A DNA stretch of 64,000 bases from Pisolithus tinctorius (Eukaryota; Basidiomycota; Agaricomycetes; Boletales; Pisolithaceae). The notes below the pieces were generated by a model. The model saw nothing but the letters and a program-made list of their open reading frames with translations. It was not told where the DNA came from and made no database searches. Shown here one piece after another: positions 11,001-23,906 of the stretch. The position numbers were made by a program, and so were the translations under genes. Where the stretch lies: assembly GCA_024663395.1 (NCBI GenBank), contig JANFAH010000043.1:496001-560000 (forward strand), in the 5' to 3' direction. Position 1 is the stretch's first letter, and every line of letters starts with the position of its first letter.

Positions 11001-13521
11001 TTGACTTCATATCATACTGTGGAGGAAAACTGGCAAATGACTGACGAACTCATGGCTGAGATTGAGCGTGCTGACTATGCGCAGGCCATGAGCCAACAAC
11101 CACAACCTCCCGCTCCGGGAACGGTCGGCGTTGCGTACGCCGGCGGCGCGCAAAGCGGTCCGGTTTACGTGCGCGAGGCACCATCCCCTTACAAAGATTC
11201 TGTGTTGGACAGGGTCAGGAGGGAGCGGGCATAATAGCCCGAAAGATCTAGAAAACGGAAGGCGTCCGGTGCGCACAGAACGGGAACGTGATAGGGACGT
11301 TCAGCAAACAAATGAGAGCGTCCGAGTACGCGACCGACCGCTTCCTGCAAGTCCAGGGTCCTCTCAGATTCATCCACAGCCACGGAAACTTGTCGCCGGA
11401 ACGCAAATCCCCGCCTTATCTCACCGCACAGAGTTCGTCAGGGGAGGGCCCGCCACGAATGATTACGGCTCCTTCAAACGCGAGCCGTATCAGCCACCGC
11501 ATACGCGCATTCCTACTCCGCCGCCTACCGTGCGCAAACCTTCAGGTGCGCCGGTTACTAGTGATGTGAGGACGACTCCACCAGCTGCGAGCAAGTTGGC
11601 CAGCCAAACACCACCCTTACAAGCCATGAAGACCCGTACTCCCGATAAATCACTACCCGTTCAAGAAGAACAGGAAGATGATGTTGCTTTGAAGAAGAGC
11701 ACTGGTCACCTTCAGTATGATCCGGAAGTGATCCTCACAGAGATGACGACGACGACGACACATTAATTGAAAATGATCACGAGTATGCGCATAATGACAA
11801 TGACGAGGATGGGGGTTCTGGGTCTTATACGCCGAGGTCGCCGAGTGCTAACCTTCCTGAGCCACATTACATACATCCCGTTAACCAACGGGTGGCTAGC
11901 ATTGCCAAGCACCATCGGAATGGCTCCACAGACCAACTTGGTTTGCAGAGTTTTGATGCGATCGTCAACCAAAGAGTGCCTGTTAGGACAGCAGTAGAGA
12001 CTCGTGAGTACTGTGGTCATGGTAAACGCGTGCAGACTTACTGGTATATGCTCGTACAGAACCTCCTTCGCGTCCTGAGCAAAACCGTGTGTTTAACGAG
12101 GCAAGGGATAACCGCGATCAGCGCAGTGTGGAAGTCTCTCATCAGGCGCAACAAAATTTCAACCATAACCACAGATCGCATACCTTGCACACACAAGTTC
12201 ACGTGGACGACCAGCATTACGACGACCCTGCAGCAACATATCTGCAAACATATTTCCAGTCGGTCAGACCAAATGCACCATCCCTCCGACGCCACACAGC
12301 CAGACTGCCGCACCATCTCCGTCCCCGCTAATCTCCAGCATTCAACCCAGTCCAGCTCCGGTTGGGTCTCCATACCCGTTCCCTTTTTCGCATGTCCGAC
12401 GAAATGTTGCCTACGCGCCGCCAACGGCACCATCAACCACATACGACCCGGCCTCTATCGAGGAACAAATTGCACTTCAAATGCAGATGTATGCGCTCAA
12501 TAACCACGCTGTTCTCTCGGACTCTACGTTTTCGCCGTCGTCGACGCCGTTCCGAGATCAGGATATAACCCATGGACTTTCTTGCAGTCGACTCGTGCGT
12601 TTGGTGGTACGCGTCACCGCTTTGACTCGATGAGCATGCGCTCTAGTCCAAGTCATCAACCGGTAAACCTTCCGGCCCGATCCTCCCGAGGGCGAGGTCT
12701 CAAGCGGCGCGAGAAATCGGTCAATTTGCGTAAGGCGGTCACGAGTGAGAGTGCAAGCCGGGACAAAGTCCAGCCGCCTCCTCGCGTAGAGAGTACGCAG
12801 CCAAGGGACACAAGCCCTGAACCGTGCTCATCCGGGGAGGAGACTGCAGGAGAGGAGCGGTACGATGTCCATGAGGAGGTGGCGTGGGTTAGCGATGACA
12901 CGGATGTTGATGGGGAGTGGGTGGATGAGGGCGAGGATGACAGGGAATTGATTTATCTGGAGTATCACCCGACATATATTTCTAATCTCGATAAGCGGCG
13001 GCGGAGGTGGGAGGCGCGATGGGAAGCACTGCAGCAGGCGGTAAGTTGAATACGTATTCTTCGTGTGGTTGGCACTCACGATTATGCTCGACCAGTTCCA
13101 GGCACTCGATTTTGAGACAGATACCACTATGGTCTTGCTTGCTGCGCCGTCTCATTCTAACAAGCTCCATTCGCTTACTTCGCGTTTCGTTCGACGGGAG
13201 CAACTTGACAAGTCGCCAGCCATGGCCACCGTCCGTACAGCATTTAAGGGTATCGCGAGCCGCCGGCGTGCTGCGCGCACACGGAACACGTCTCTCATCC
13301 AGCAGCTAGCAAACGCCAGTACCACATCAGGCGACGGACCCGATGGAAACTCGGATGCCCGAGAGGGTGAACTAAAGCGGGCTCTCGGGACTGCGCTGGT
13401 AAGTCTAGACGAACTGCGGACGATCTACGAGCAGCGCGTAGCGCGGTGGGAGCACGAGATGGAGCGTATTGTCGACGAACGGGACCATGTTGATCTACTG
13501 CTCCGCCAGACCCTCGGGTGA
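10580..13521 (+). pseudogene. Conserved basidiomycete protein of unknown function, frameshifted copy
   Basis: From ATG 10580 this is a long, low-complexity Ser/Pro/Gln-rich protein type common in basidiomycetes; I know no function. The C-terminal part is well kept: YHPTYISNLDKRRRRWEARW, a clean 61-nt intron (13041-13101), then DTTMVLLAAPSHSNKLHSLTSR and a helical tail ending LLRQTLG at 13521. Upstream the reading frame changes repeatedly. A C is missing near 10682 compared with the second copy at 63581, another indel lies near 10880, and homology jumps frame near 12560, where one base is missing before the GYNPW-like motif. Either the gene is decayed or this stretch has assembly indels. A downstream partial copy starts at 63581. 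Confidence 0.7.
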
Positions 13522-13938
13522 GCTCGCAGCAGAACGGTGCGGGGCATGGATGATTGAGTCCAATTCCACAGAATACTCTGTGGAACGAGAACTTGAAGCG
13601 AACGTTCTGCATGGACTTTTGCGGCGCGAAGTTGGGTTATTTAGTATGCGAGGATGCGTTTACCTATGCGATCATTGTCATTAGACGCGCACGTACATAC
13701 TACACATGCCCGATGTACATATGCCTCATGTATGTATGTCTTTATGCGTTCCCGAGCATAATCACGACTGTTCTCGTACGATTCTCTCGTGAATATATTA
13801 TTTACACAAATATCGATACAACCTGTGCGTAAAACCCGGTCAATACTTATCTCCATTCTCCTTCCGGCAACGTCGTTCTCTGAGACTCCTAACTAGTTCA
13901 TCAAACCCGTTTAAGTGGCACATTGACAGAATGAACCG
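13522..13938. other. Convergent 3' intergenic region
   Basis: This AT-richer spacer lies between the ends of two convergent genes. It holds short CATGTA/TATGT repeats around 13690-13750 and an open stretch on each strand that resembles nothing I know. It probably contains both 3' UTRs. Confidence 0.4.
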
Positions 13939-14314
13939 TTATCCTCTCCAAACCACGCCTTTGTTTGCAAGATAACCATCGGTCGTAAACTCCACACCTT
14001 CGTTGGTAAGCATATGAATCTTCGCGCTGCATCGACTGGCCCCCCATTCGCCAAGGAATCCACCCACGTAACAATTAGATGCAATGACCCTATGGCACGG
14101 TACGGAGGGTGCGAAAGGGTTGTTCCGAAGAGCAGCTCCTACTACGGAAGGGCATTTTATGTGAGAGGTTGGCCCCATCCAGCGAACTGCGGCACGCACC
14201 GGACCGGGGGGATCCTCGGCCAATAGCAGTACAAACGTCCTTGTACGTTGTTACCCGCCCACAGGGTACCTTTCTCGTGAAATCGTACACTGCCCATTGG
14301 AACGCCGTCAGCTT
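13939..14314 (-). CDS. MGMT: O6-alkylguanine-DNA alkyltransferase (last two exons)
   Basis: This is a suicide DNA-repair protein that moves alkyl groups from O6-guanine to its own cysteine. The exon 14314-14200 encodes FQWAVYDF, VPCGRVTTY and the start of the helix-turn-helix. A 58-nt intron (14199-14142) follows; splicing joins PRS to VGAALRNNPF. The last exon carries the active-site PCHRV and ends at 13939. Cys in PCHRV marks a true transferase and not an alkyltransferase-like protein, which has Trp there. The family core is complete. At least one more 5' exon must exist because 14315-14320 is an acceptor (CATTAG). A candidate begins at ATG 14533 but its donor is unclear. Confidence 0.9.
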
Positions 14315-14669
14315 CTAATGACATGATCCACGTTAGCGACGAGACTCGTAGATGCGTGGATACCGGGGAGGGGGGGATGTACTTTGCCTTGCTTGGTCCT
14401 GAAAGTGGCTCTGCGAGCCTGTTCCGTCGGATAATCTGGACTCGTATCTTATGAATGTCGGTGGGTGAGGTCTGTTTGAACGCGGCTGCGACAACTTTTG
14501 CCCATCCACCGAGGAGAGGCCGAGTTTCTCCCTGACTGCAGGCATGGTCGCTGAATCCGAAATGGAGTGGTGATTACCTAATCCTCAACCTGGTCACCGT
14601 TGCGCATGTCGCTAGGCAGACAGAAGGCAGCTTATCGCCTCTGACTTGAGCTCGACTTGTTACCCTTCG

Positions 14670-16295
14670 ATGACGATGACATCGTCCAAAGGTATGTCCC
14701 CCGTCGCCACCCGATGAACCCAATGGCTTAGCTTACCCTTTGCAGAGACCCCATTTCCATCGCCAGGCTCGTCTTTCCTGCCTCCCCCCATCCCAGTTGC
14801 ACACGAATTTGCACTATTAAGAAAACATTCCAAAGATGGAGATCCGCACCAAGACGACCCCGGCGACATTCCCAATATCAGGCCTAGTGCCAGTCCCCCA
14901 GCTGACGACGTCGACCCTCCCAATGGAGTGGTAAGTCCTATACGTGTATTGACTCTTATTCGCTCGTTCCTACCCCGCTTCATCGTCTCCTTACTCAACA
15001 TCCCAACATCGCTCTTGCGCATGCCATCCTTTCAGGATTTACCCCAAAACTCGCCACACGCCCCATCCGAGGAACCGCCGACGACACCCCCGTCCTCAGG
15101 CTTCGCACCGACCCCGACCCCGACCTCCTGCCAATCCATTCACGACGTCCACAGATTAAGCACGCATTCCACGACTTCTCTCACATCGTCCCGTCCAGCT
15201 CCACCTTCTCCAGTTATATCCCGTCGTGCTTCGGGTCGTCTCTCCCGCTCTTCCTCGACAGGGCGTTCCCGTCCGCCATCTGGTACCACAACATCGAGAC
15301 CTCCCTCAACAAGCATGGGACCCTCCTCTCTCTCACCTTCTACTACCACGTCCCTCTCACGCAACCCAAGCGGTCGTCGACCAAAAGACATCTCAAACAC
15401 CCCCATGTCCGCTGTCACAGAATCCGTGACCGAGCTCGATGCCAATGAAAACCATCGATGCGCCCACTTCCCTGCATCATCAAAGATGACCTCGACACGC
15501 CCCTCTCCTACCCATCATCCCAGCCCCGATCTCTGACTACACCGACTCCTTATCTCATCTGTATCCGTGACTACGCATTTCCCTCCACTGACGTCCGCTT
15601 CTCAGGCAATGGCCCGCATGTACCGCGCCCAAACCGACCACGCGTTCTAGCCCGTAAACTCCGCAAACGCACACATTCCTCCACGTCTACTGCGTCCACA
15701 ACTTCGTCTACGACTACAACCACCACTAGCAGTGAGAATGGAGATGGCGGGAACGATGATGACGATAGTTGGGGAAACCAAAATGGGTGGGGAGCGTTCA
15801 GATGGGGGATGGGGTATACCCCCCCGTATGGGTATGAGCAGCCGTAATGCCTCCGACATTACAAGCCCCGACGTACCCAGCCGATCTGACCTAGATCGCA
15901 ACTTCGAAGCTGACTCGGATTCGGATGCTGAGTACCTCGATGTCGAGGAAGACTTTCCCGCCGATTCCGCAGATCTTTCCTTCTCACAAGCCGACGAGGA
16001 CGAGGACGAGGACCTCGCTGGGGATGACCTCCTGCCAGGTCTCTATCGCGCGCTCTATCCCTTTGAACCCGAAGGCACAGCCGAAATGCGATTGGAAGAA
16101 GACCAGGTTGTACGTGTTCTCGGGCGAGGTGGAGGTGTAGGCTGGGCAGTCGTCGTCAAGGACGGACTCAAAGATGCTGGGCTGCACGCACTGGTTCCAG
16201 AGAGCTACTTGGAGGTATTGAAATTGGATTGTGAGGACGAGGATGACGTTGACCCTAATGTCGACTACGAGACAGAGGGCAGAAAAGATGCATGA
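14670..16295 (+). CDS. SH3-domain adaptor protein (Nbp2-like)
   Basis: Exon 1 (14670-14691) is tiny. A 54-nt intron leads to exon 2 (14746-14930), with IPVAHEFALLRKH near the N-terminus, then a 105-nt intron (14931-15035). The middle is Ser/Pro-rich with Arg-Arg-Ala-Ser-type phospho-sites. In this part two frames both look protein-like (RLRTDPDPDLLP in one, the Ser-rich stretch in another), so one exon boundary or a frameshift near 15080-15160 is unresolved. The C-terminus is clear: an acidic stretch, then an SH3 domain (ALYPFEP, a Gly-rich loop before GWAVVV, ALVPESYLEV) and an acidic tail ending at 16295. A single SH3 near the C-terminus resembles Nbp2/Skb5 adaptors of stress-MAPK signalling; this role is inferred. 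Confidence 0.75.
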
Positions 16296-18300
16296 CACCT
16301 GAACGCACCACCGCGTCTAGGTAGCCATCCGCTTGCGCAGGCGTAGTGGGACGACGCGACGATTCACTAGCACTACAGGTTACTGCCAGTTCTCTGTTTT
16401 CCCATTGACTCTGTTCTGTCTCGTTATAGTGTTGTTAGTGTCATTTGTACACTTGTTTGTACCTGTTGGTGTCTTTTTTTATCAATACATTCACACATCT
16501 TTTCACTTTAAGTAGCTGTCAAGGGTTGGAATGCTGTCAATCAGGCGTTTGGTGCATCAGGGCAAAGCGGCTGGGCAGCTGAGGGGGGGAAGACAGGCAA
16601 GTGGAGAGGACTCACAATGGATAAGAGACCACTCACAACCCTGAGGATTATCCCCGGCGCATTCGGTTCTGTCTTGCAGCGCCGGAACGGTGTCATACCA
16701 ACGCAAAATCGCTATAGTGAAACCACCCCCTGAACTGCGCCATACGAACATCGCATTAGTGAGCTTGGCATAATGTAGAGGGTTTATAGTTTGGGATGGA
16801 TGAAGTAGCACTGCACGCTGCCGTCAATCGGAAGAAACGATTTTTTAGTGATCAGATATACATACTTGCAATATTATCATTTGTCTACTCAGTACTGCTT
16901 GACATCAAACGAATGGGAAACGGGCTGTTTCATTGAGTTCTGTCATCATCCATGGCTGTGGTTAGTGTTCGTACCCTGAAAATACGGGGAAATACCTCTT
17001 GCCCAGATCGCACTCACGCTCACGATACAGGGGACTCGTGTCCTCGCTGACACATGATTTGGGTGTCAGTATTTTGGGTCCCTGCAGCTTGGCGTTCCCG
17101 GCAAGTGAACCAAAATACCTGGTGCCACTGAATTCTCTACAGATGACTTCATGCACGGCTTCTGAAAGAAACGCGAAATAGAGGAATGGCAGTCTTCGCA
17201 AATGTTCCACATCCTGTTATGGTCATGAGCTCAAATGCGTCTTTACTAGCATGGTGTCTAGAATAGTGTCGGAGATGCCTTTGGCCAGTACGAAGGGACT
17301 GCCGGGGGATGATCATGGCACCAGTCCACACACTTGGGAGAGAAATGCGTGGCTAATGCAGGAGTTATTTTATCAAGGAAACAGAAAAACCTGGGAGGTC
17401 GGGGGCGGATATCAACGGAAGTGAAACTAGTAGTGGTGGATGCACCCAGCCGTCCTAAACGTCCTGTTGTACAACCACACCTTTACCATGCACGAGAACC
17501 CCGGGAGGAGGCTACATAGACTGATATGGGCTGTGCCGCACTGCTCCATGATAGGATGCATCACGCAGCAGTCACGTCGAGACCATCCGACAATGAAGGC
17601 GATGAGTGCATGAGGGTATCCCCAAGTTGCAATAATTTTTTTCACAGTGGGATCAACATACGCAGGAAGGGTCCTCGATTCCGAGCGATTCTGCCTTGTT
17701 TACGCGTTGCAGCAAGAGGTGCAGCTATTCATACTACATGACCGTTCGGAGATCTCATTTGACGAAGCTCTGGGAGCCATGCAGGGGACGTCAGCGTAAC
17801 TTTTTGAATCATCCTCTATTTGTGGGGTGAACCTAATACGCTTAGTACCTGCACAAAGTTAGAGCGTACCAGCATGGCACAGGCACAAATCCCACAGCTT
17901 GTCAACTCCTGCGTGCCTATTCGTCATTTATATAACCTTTTGTCACTAACTATAATCCGGGAAACAGTGATTCAAGTTACGTTTGCACCGAATGGTGCCG
18001 GTGGGCTCTGAAGATCTGATTGGTGGTCCCGAGAGACTCGGAGAGCTGCCAAGCGGTTTCCAAATGGGTGTGTGGCAATGATAATCGTTCGAGTACCAGT
18101 TGAGCGGCTAGGTTTCACTCTGCTATTCAAGATTCGCCAGTAAGCCCAAATGAGTTGGTCTGATCGCTGAGGGTGTTGGGTGACAACGACACGCATCGAT
18201 AAGTTGGTTCGGAAGCTTTCCGTGACACAGCACTGGCATTTTCAAATCTTATCAGACAGATCGGAATGCAAGTCAAACTGTATAGTACTTACACCAGCAA
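16296..18300. other. Intergenic, no gene recognised
   Basis: About 2 kb between the SH3 gene and methylthioadenosine phosphorylase. All open stretches are under 90 codons and show no family motif. The last few hundred bases presumably hold the promoter of the downstream gene, but I see no clear TATA box. Confidence 0.4.
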
Positions 18301-18301
18301 C

Positions 18302-19455
18302 ATGACCTCCAAGGACGGTATGTCTACATTTTAGGGAGCACTGAGTACTGAAGTCTGAAGACTCGATTCAGTGCTCATCGGCGTCATCGGCGGGACCGGT
18401 CTGTATCATTTGGATAACCTTACTCTTATGTGAGCGCGATGTTTTTGCCCATCACGCATGCCCCGTACTCATCACATGTAGCGAGACAGTGAACCCAGAG
18501 ACGGTAAGTGTTTCATCACCGATTGATTTCCTCAAGCGCTGCGCCCAACGACGTTCCACATAGCCATGGGGATATCCCTCCTCGCCGATTGCCATCTGCT
18601 CCCTGAAATCTGGCACTAAAGTTGCCTTCGTAGCTCGTCATGGAAGGCATCACAATATCTCCCCTTCTGTAGTCCCGTCCCGCGCTAACATTGCTGCGCT
18701 GAAATCCCTGGGCGTCCGGGCTATCCTTGCATTTAGCTCTGTCGGATCACTCCGGGAAGAGATTGTACCAGGACATTTTGCGATTCCGACTCAAATAATC
18801 GACAGGACCAAAGGTATCCGTCCTGCTAGTTTCTTTGAAGGAACTGCCGTTGTGGCCCATGCGACGTTTGGCGAACCCTTCAGCTTGAAGCTTGTTCGTT
18901 GGCTCGAAGTCGAAGTGGGGAAGGCACTGAAAGCGCATGGGAATGGCGTCGTTCTGCACAAGGATAAATGTATTATTTGCATGGAAGGCCCTCAGTTCTC
19001 CACTCGCGCCGAGAGTATGATGTACAGAAGTTGGGGAGGGGACTTGATCAACATGAGTGTCCTTCCAGAAGCAAAGCTGGCACGCGAGGCGGAGATCAGG
19101 TAAGGGCTGAGGTCACAAATACTGAGCTTATGAACCTGACTCGTCCGTCTCACAAAGCTACGCTCTGATCGCTACTGCCACCGACTACGATTCCTGGCGT
19201 CCACATTCGGAGGTAGTGACAGCTACGCAGGTCGTCCAGACCCTCCGGGCGAACGCTGATACAGCAAAATTTGTTGCAGCCTCCATCCTAGAAGATTTAC
19301 ACGTAGCAGCACTACAGGGTGATATACTCAGCGAAGAGACGGGGAGCATGAAGTATTCTATAATGCCGAGGCACACCGAAGAGAGTGAGGAGGATACCAA
19401 GAAGCTGGCGTTCATCCTTCCAGAGTACTTTCGATCCAACGAATTGGCGAATTAA
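18302..19455 (+). CDS. MEU1: S-methyl-5'-thioadenosine phosphorylase
   Basis: This enzyme of the methionine salvage pathway splits methylthioadenosine, a by-product of polyamine synthesis, into adenine and methylthioribose-1-phosphate. Five exons join in frame to 309 codons: 18302-18317, 18372-18429, 18482-18503, 18564-19099 and 19158-19455. Motifs in order are [10 protein letters not shown] (phosphate-binding loop), [31 protein letters not shown], and INMS followed by ATDYD. All catalytic regions are present and the length fits the family. The first three exons are very small (16, 58 and 22 nt), but each join keeps the frame and restores conserved residues. Confidence 0.95.
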
Positions 19456-22400
19456 GGACTGCGGGCGTTGTATATTGTGAAAAAATAGTCGTGTAACTAT
19501 TATGCATATTCTGGATCGCCTAACGAGAGGCGTAGGGAATGCTGGCATGTTGAAACAACGGTTTTCACTGTTCCAAAACCACGGGCTCACCGACTTGCGA
19601 AGTTCTCGGAAAAACAAGCCACGGTCGCGGTCTCTACGGAGCACGTTTGTGGATAAAGTTCTGGCGTGTTTGACGGTACCAATCTTGGTCAATTCTGCGT
19701 CTCAATTTCACGGAAGAGCGGACAGTCAAGAACTGCAATACAAATACAGTAAAAAGGTCATAATACATACAATTGGGACCGCCAAAATCCAGTGCATTAT
19801 GAGAATTTTGCACTATCAGCATGCAATTTAGCTGTTGGGGAATGATACCTGATCAAAATTTCCCTCTAAAAGTTGTGCATTATGTGCTATGATATATGCA
19901 TTATAACCTTTTCAACTGTATAAGAAAGTTCGATCTTGGTATTATTCGGGCCGGTCCTGACCGCACGTAGCAACTCATCGGTGTATATTATTAGGAGAGA
20001 GAAACAGCTGATACGAAGTCCCACTAAACCCTCGTTTGGAATGAGCAGGGGGGTAATCTGAAGTGCATGAAAGGTTGAGAAGGTTTGACCGGAGCTTGGA
20101 ATTACATAACGCATACTAGTACGCTTGAACCCCATCCCATCACCCCTCCTCGCACTGCGAAGATGTAGTAACGACTTCGAAGGCGGGGCAACCATCGGGA
20201 GTGACGTCCTCCACGTAGGAATTCTGTGTAGTAATTGAACGCTTGATGGCCATCACCGGCTGATCCTGATACCCCATTGCATATCGCCGTCCTGATAATT
20301 GGCCGACAGAGATCGAGACCAAGCGTTCAAAGGACTCTCTTATCGCGGGTCTGCTTGTACAATGTAGCATACCATCAGGATCACCGCGAGGCAAACATTC
20401 ACGGAGGTTTCCACTTGCCTGCGGGTCAGTTCTGCTGATGTTTCGGAAGACAGAAATTTCCGACCACACCTGATTGCTCAGGCATTTAAACCGGAGTCCG
20501 TCGTGAGCGAAATGAGGCGGGGAAATCCTAAGTTCAGGAACTCTACATTGTGATGTGTTCTCAAGACATCACCCCGTCTTGTGTTCTCAGTCCCAGTGCG
20601 GTCTAAACGAAGTTGCCGATCGGGATCCTTTCGTGCAGCCGGTCGGTGTCCTTTTGTTCCAAATGATATTCCTCGTTTCCATGTGCTGGGCTGCAGGTCT
20701 GCTACTTAGTACACCTCGCATTCCATTTTTACATCGATGCTATGCTCTCATCTCTCCCTCCTTGAGGTTTCATTAATCATTGCTGTCACTTTGGGATTAG
20801 ATAGGCGCTCGAGGCCACATGCATCCTCAAATCCTGCGAACGCGCCTATTAGCTACAGCGATCTCCGCCGTCCTAAATACAAGAAATGAATGATAGTATA
20901 AACAGGCGAGCGCTCGATCCGGCAGTGCAAGCACATGCTCAAGAAACAGGAATAATCATGTGGGCCTAAGTATATTACCAATAGGGTCTTACGAGTACTT
21001 ATCGCTGCCATATTCGGCTGTTTTGATGAGTTTTCCGACGATCGTGATTTGTCGGATGCGCCAGTGCACAGATAATCCAGACTCCAGCTTGCTCGGATCC
21101 GGGGTTGTACTGGAGCCCCATCGGCTTACCACTTTCTGCGATAGCCACAGTACTTTACGTGCCTACGCACTATTTCTTTCATTCCCTCGTCCGACCTGGC
21201 AACGTCACGTAAAGAAGCGTTGACTCTTGGGCGCTCCTGACCTTCGATCCTCTTGTCCGGTATATGACCGCCGCCTTACTCATCGACTCATAGCCATCCG
21301 CGCTCGTGGAACCACAGGTGATGGCATTTCATAAATCCGCTGACATTTAACAGCGTTGGCAAGGCGATTAGGGAAGGTCCTATGTGGAAGACTTGCACTG
21401 GAATGCTACATACTGCGATCTATACACGACGAAGGGCAGATGATGATCAAATGGCAAAAATGGTCCCCGCCGTTCGAGGAATCGAAAATGGGCAGATTGT
21501 GTGAGTCAGGGCTGTCCTGGGCTGTCCAATGTCCAAGTACAATCAGCTGTTACCAACAACTTGCTAACTCGGAAATTCGACCTCGGGTTTGGAAATCACG
21601 GGCAAGTTGATGTTTGGTGTTCGCGCATCGCAGACGTCCTAAGTAAGCGAACCCGCGTTCCATCGAGTCGCTGATTAGTGGCCAAAATAAATCTGACAGC
21701 ATTTCCCCGGGTTGCTTGAATCGTGGTTGCTGTTTCCTGAGATGTGGTACAGTTACGCTACCTTGAATCCGGCTTATCAACCTCCATCATGGGCGTCGTA
21801 CACCAACCGTCGGCGTCGTCGGAGGTGCCGTCGGCTCCGCAGATCGCGGTGGCACATCAGGGAGCGGACTAGCGGTACCACCGGTGGTAGAACTGTCGAT
21901 CGCATCCTGCATTTCTGTGATATCGACATTTTGCATACCATGTTTGACGCATCGTACCGCGAGGCATGGCTTCCTAGGCCGCTTTAGGCGTGGGCGTGGG
22001 ATGCGTGAGAGGTAGGAGATAACACGCGGCTGGCATGAATAGAACAATTATTTCACAAGCTAGAGAAGTGTTATTTGCGGTATCTAAAGTAATCAGAACT
22101 AGGTAGACGCACGAACCTGTGCTGGTGGTAATGGAGAGCTGTCCATATTGGGATACGCACGTAATGTAGGTCCGGTGTATTTGTTCAAAATGCGGCAACC
22201 TGGGCGATCTTTGCCCGGCATGCGGCAGAGAGCGCCTAGTCGGCTTTGTGCTCAAATAGGTGGGGGTTCTTCGGAAGTGACTTCAGTGAAATGTGAGTGT
22301 TCATCATAAACTCTAACCACGTTTCAGAGTATATTTTGTGCATTGCGGAAAGTGGTTAGGAGAACAACACGGTCGTACGCAGGCGTGCAGTATCACGGGG

Positions 22401-23800
22401 AAAACCGAATGAAAGTATGCACGGCCTGTTCCGACGCGCTAGACTCGTTGCAGGCTTCGACAGCGACTGCGGGTGGCATTGGAGTAAGTTGACTTTGATA
22501 GATAGATATACGGAGTGGTGAGAAGCTCACTTTGAGACTTTGATAGGCATGTAGATTTGCTGTGGAGGATGAGCTGCGGAGTCCCAGTTCTCAGATCAAC
22601 ATATAAATGATGGGGATACCCCCATGAGTAACGACAGGCTGAGTAAACGTCCGTGTAGGACGGAACATGATCTTGCAAGTGCTGTGTCATCAAGAACAGG
22701 CAACGCATCCATGACTGTTGATTGGACAGGTTTGCGTGTCGTGAAGATGGGTCTATCGTCAACTAAAGATGATCTAGTCAAAGAAGGCATTCAAAGTGCC
22801 ACGAGGGATATGGCAGGGGGGAATTTGGTTTGTACCGAGCAGTAGCCAAGAAGGAGTGAATGGATTCCTAACTGATGGCGACAGCGTTTATATCCACGGA
22901 GGCAGTAGACGGAGCGTAAAGCATAACGCCTCGGGAGGAAGCCCAAAGCGATGTAAGAGAGAACGTAAAAAAAGCGGCAAGGTCAGCCACCGATGGGAGG
23001 ACGGGTCTCCGGTACGACGGCAACCAGTTCATTGTCGACTTATGATGGACCTGCGGTGGATGGATCTATTACTGGTCGTGACGGTGGCGCCAGGCGCGAG
23101 GGCCGCTGGACCGATCTCCTGTTTCCTGACTACTCATCCGCCCGGGCATAGGAGAAGGAGTCGTGAAAGGGTGGAGACGAAAAGGAACAGATACCTTGTA
23201 CCCAAATACGGATACGATCTGCCTAATCGGAGGGACGAGAAGATCGGCGGATATGTAAGAACTCGTGACAAGAAAAGAAAAGGAGGGAAAAGGGGGAGTC
23301 ACAAACCTAAAAGGCAAGGGGATCAACGCCATTCCGGAAAAGGAAATAATGACTGCGGTGCGTGGTCGAGATATATCTTATTACGCAAGGTTGAGCGGCC
23401 GCCGGGTCCAAATCGGGGATAGGCACTTCTGAACGAGAATGATTTTCAGGTCAGGGGAATACTCGGCAGGACAGCAAGCAATCTGCTGCCGAGAGGGGGG
23501 TCAGCCAATCCGGGGAGGGGTCGCGTACAGCACATGCAAGCTAAGACGTTTATCCGCTATGTAGCCCTGAACCTGCTGGCAGACTGACATCCAAGGCCTG
23601 GTTGCGGGGCCTTATGGAGCGAACCGAGGTGGACAACGTGTTCTGCTGACGTGATGCGCAAGGATTTGCTCTGGCGGGCGGACATCAGTCCCAACGGGTG
23701 TAATTTGGACAGCCCAGTTCCATTCCTGGAAGGACGAGCGGGATCTCAATACTAACCAAGCTGCCGTGCGATCCCATCCATTTCAAGCAATTCTTACTTG
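19456..23800. other. Gene-poor 4.3-kb interval
   Basis: No open stretch here resembles a known protein. The longest single one, at 22796-23422, is rich in Arg/Lys/Gly without domain motifs and is probably chance. A 109-codon run on the minus strand (20469-20140) is the next candidate and I do not recognise it. No inverted repeats or RNA genes were noticed. Confidence 0.4.
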
Positions 23801-23815
23801 GGTATATATAAAAAG
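23801..23815 (+). promoter_or_regulatory. TATA box of the C2H2 gene
   Basis: GGGTATATATAAAAA lies about 100 bp upstream of ATG 23907 and is followed by a CT-rich stretch with CCCCCTCACAACACC-like runs, a common fungal core-promoter arrangement. Confidence 0.6.
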
Positions 23816-23906
23816 CAGCCACCATCCCCCTCACAACACCCCCACCCCATCCTATCCCATCCCTCTGCTTCTCCTCTCCCCCTCCTCACTGCTAAATCGC
23901 TCCCAC

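Noticed and set aside
20140..20469. A 109-codon open stretch on the minus strand as a small gene
   Set aside because: No homology, start context or signal peptide supports it; left as an unproven candidate.
22796..23422. A 208-codon open stretch on the plus strand
   Set aside because: Composition is Arg/Lys/Gly-rich with no motif, no splice partners and no promoter; it looks like chance in GC-rich sequence.
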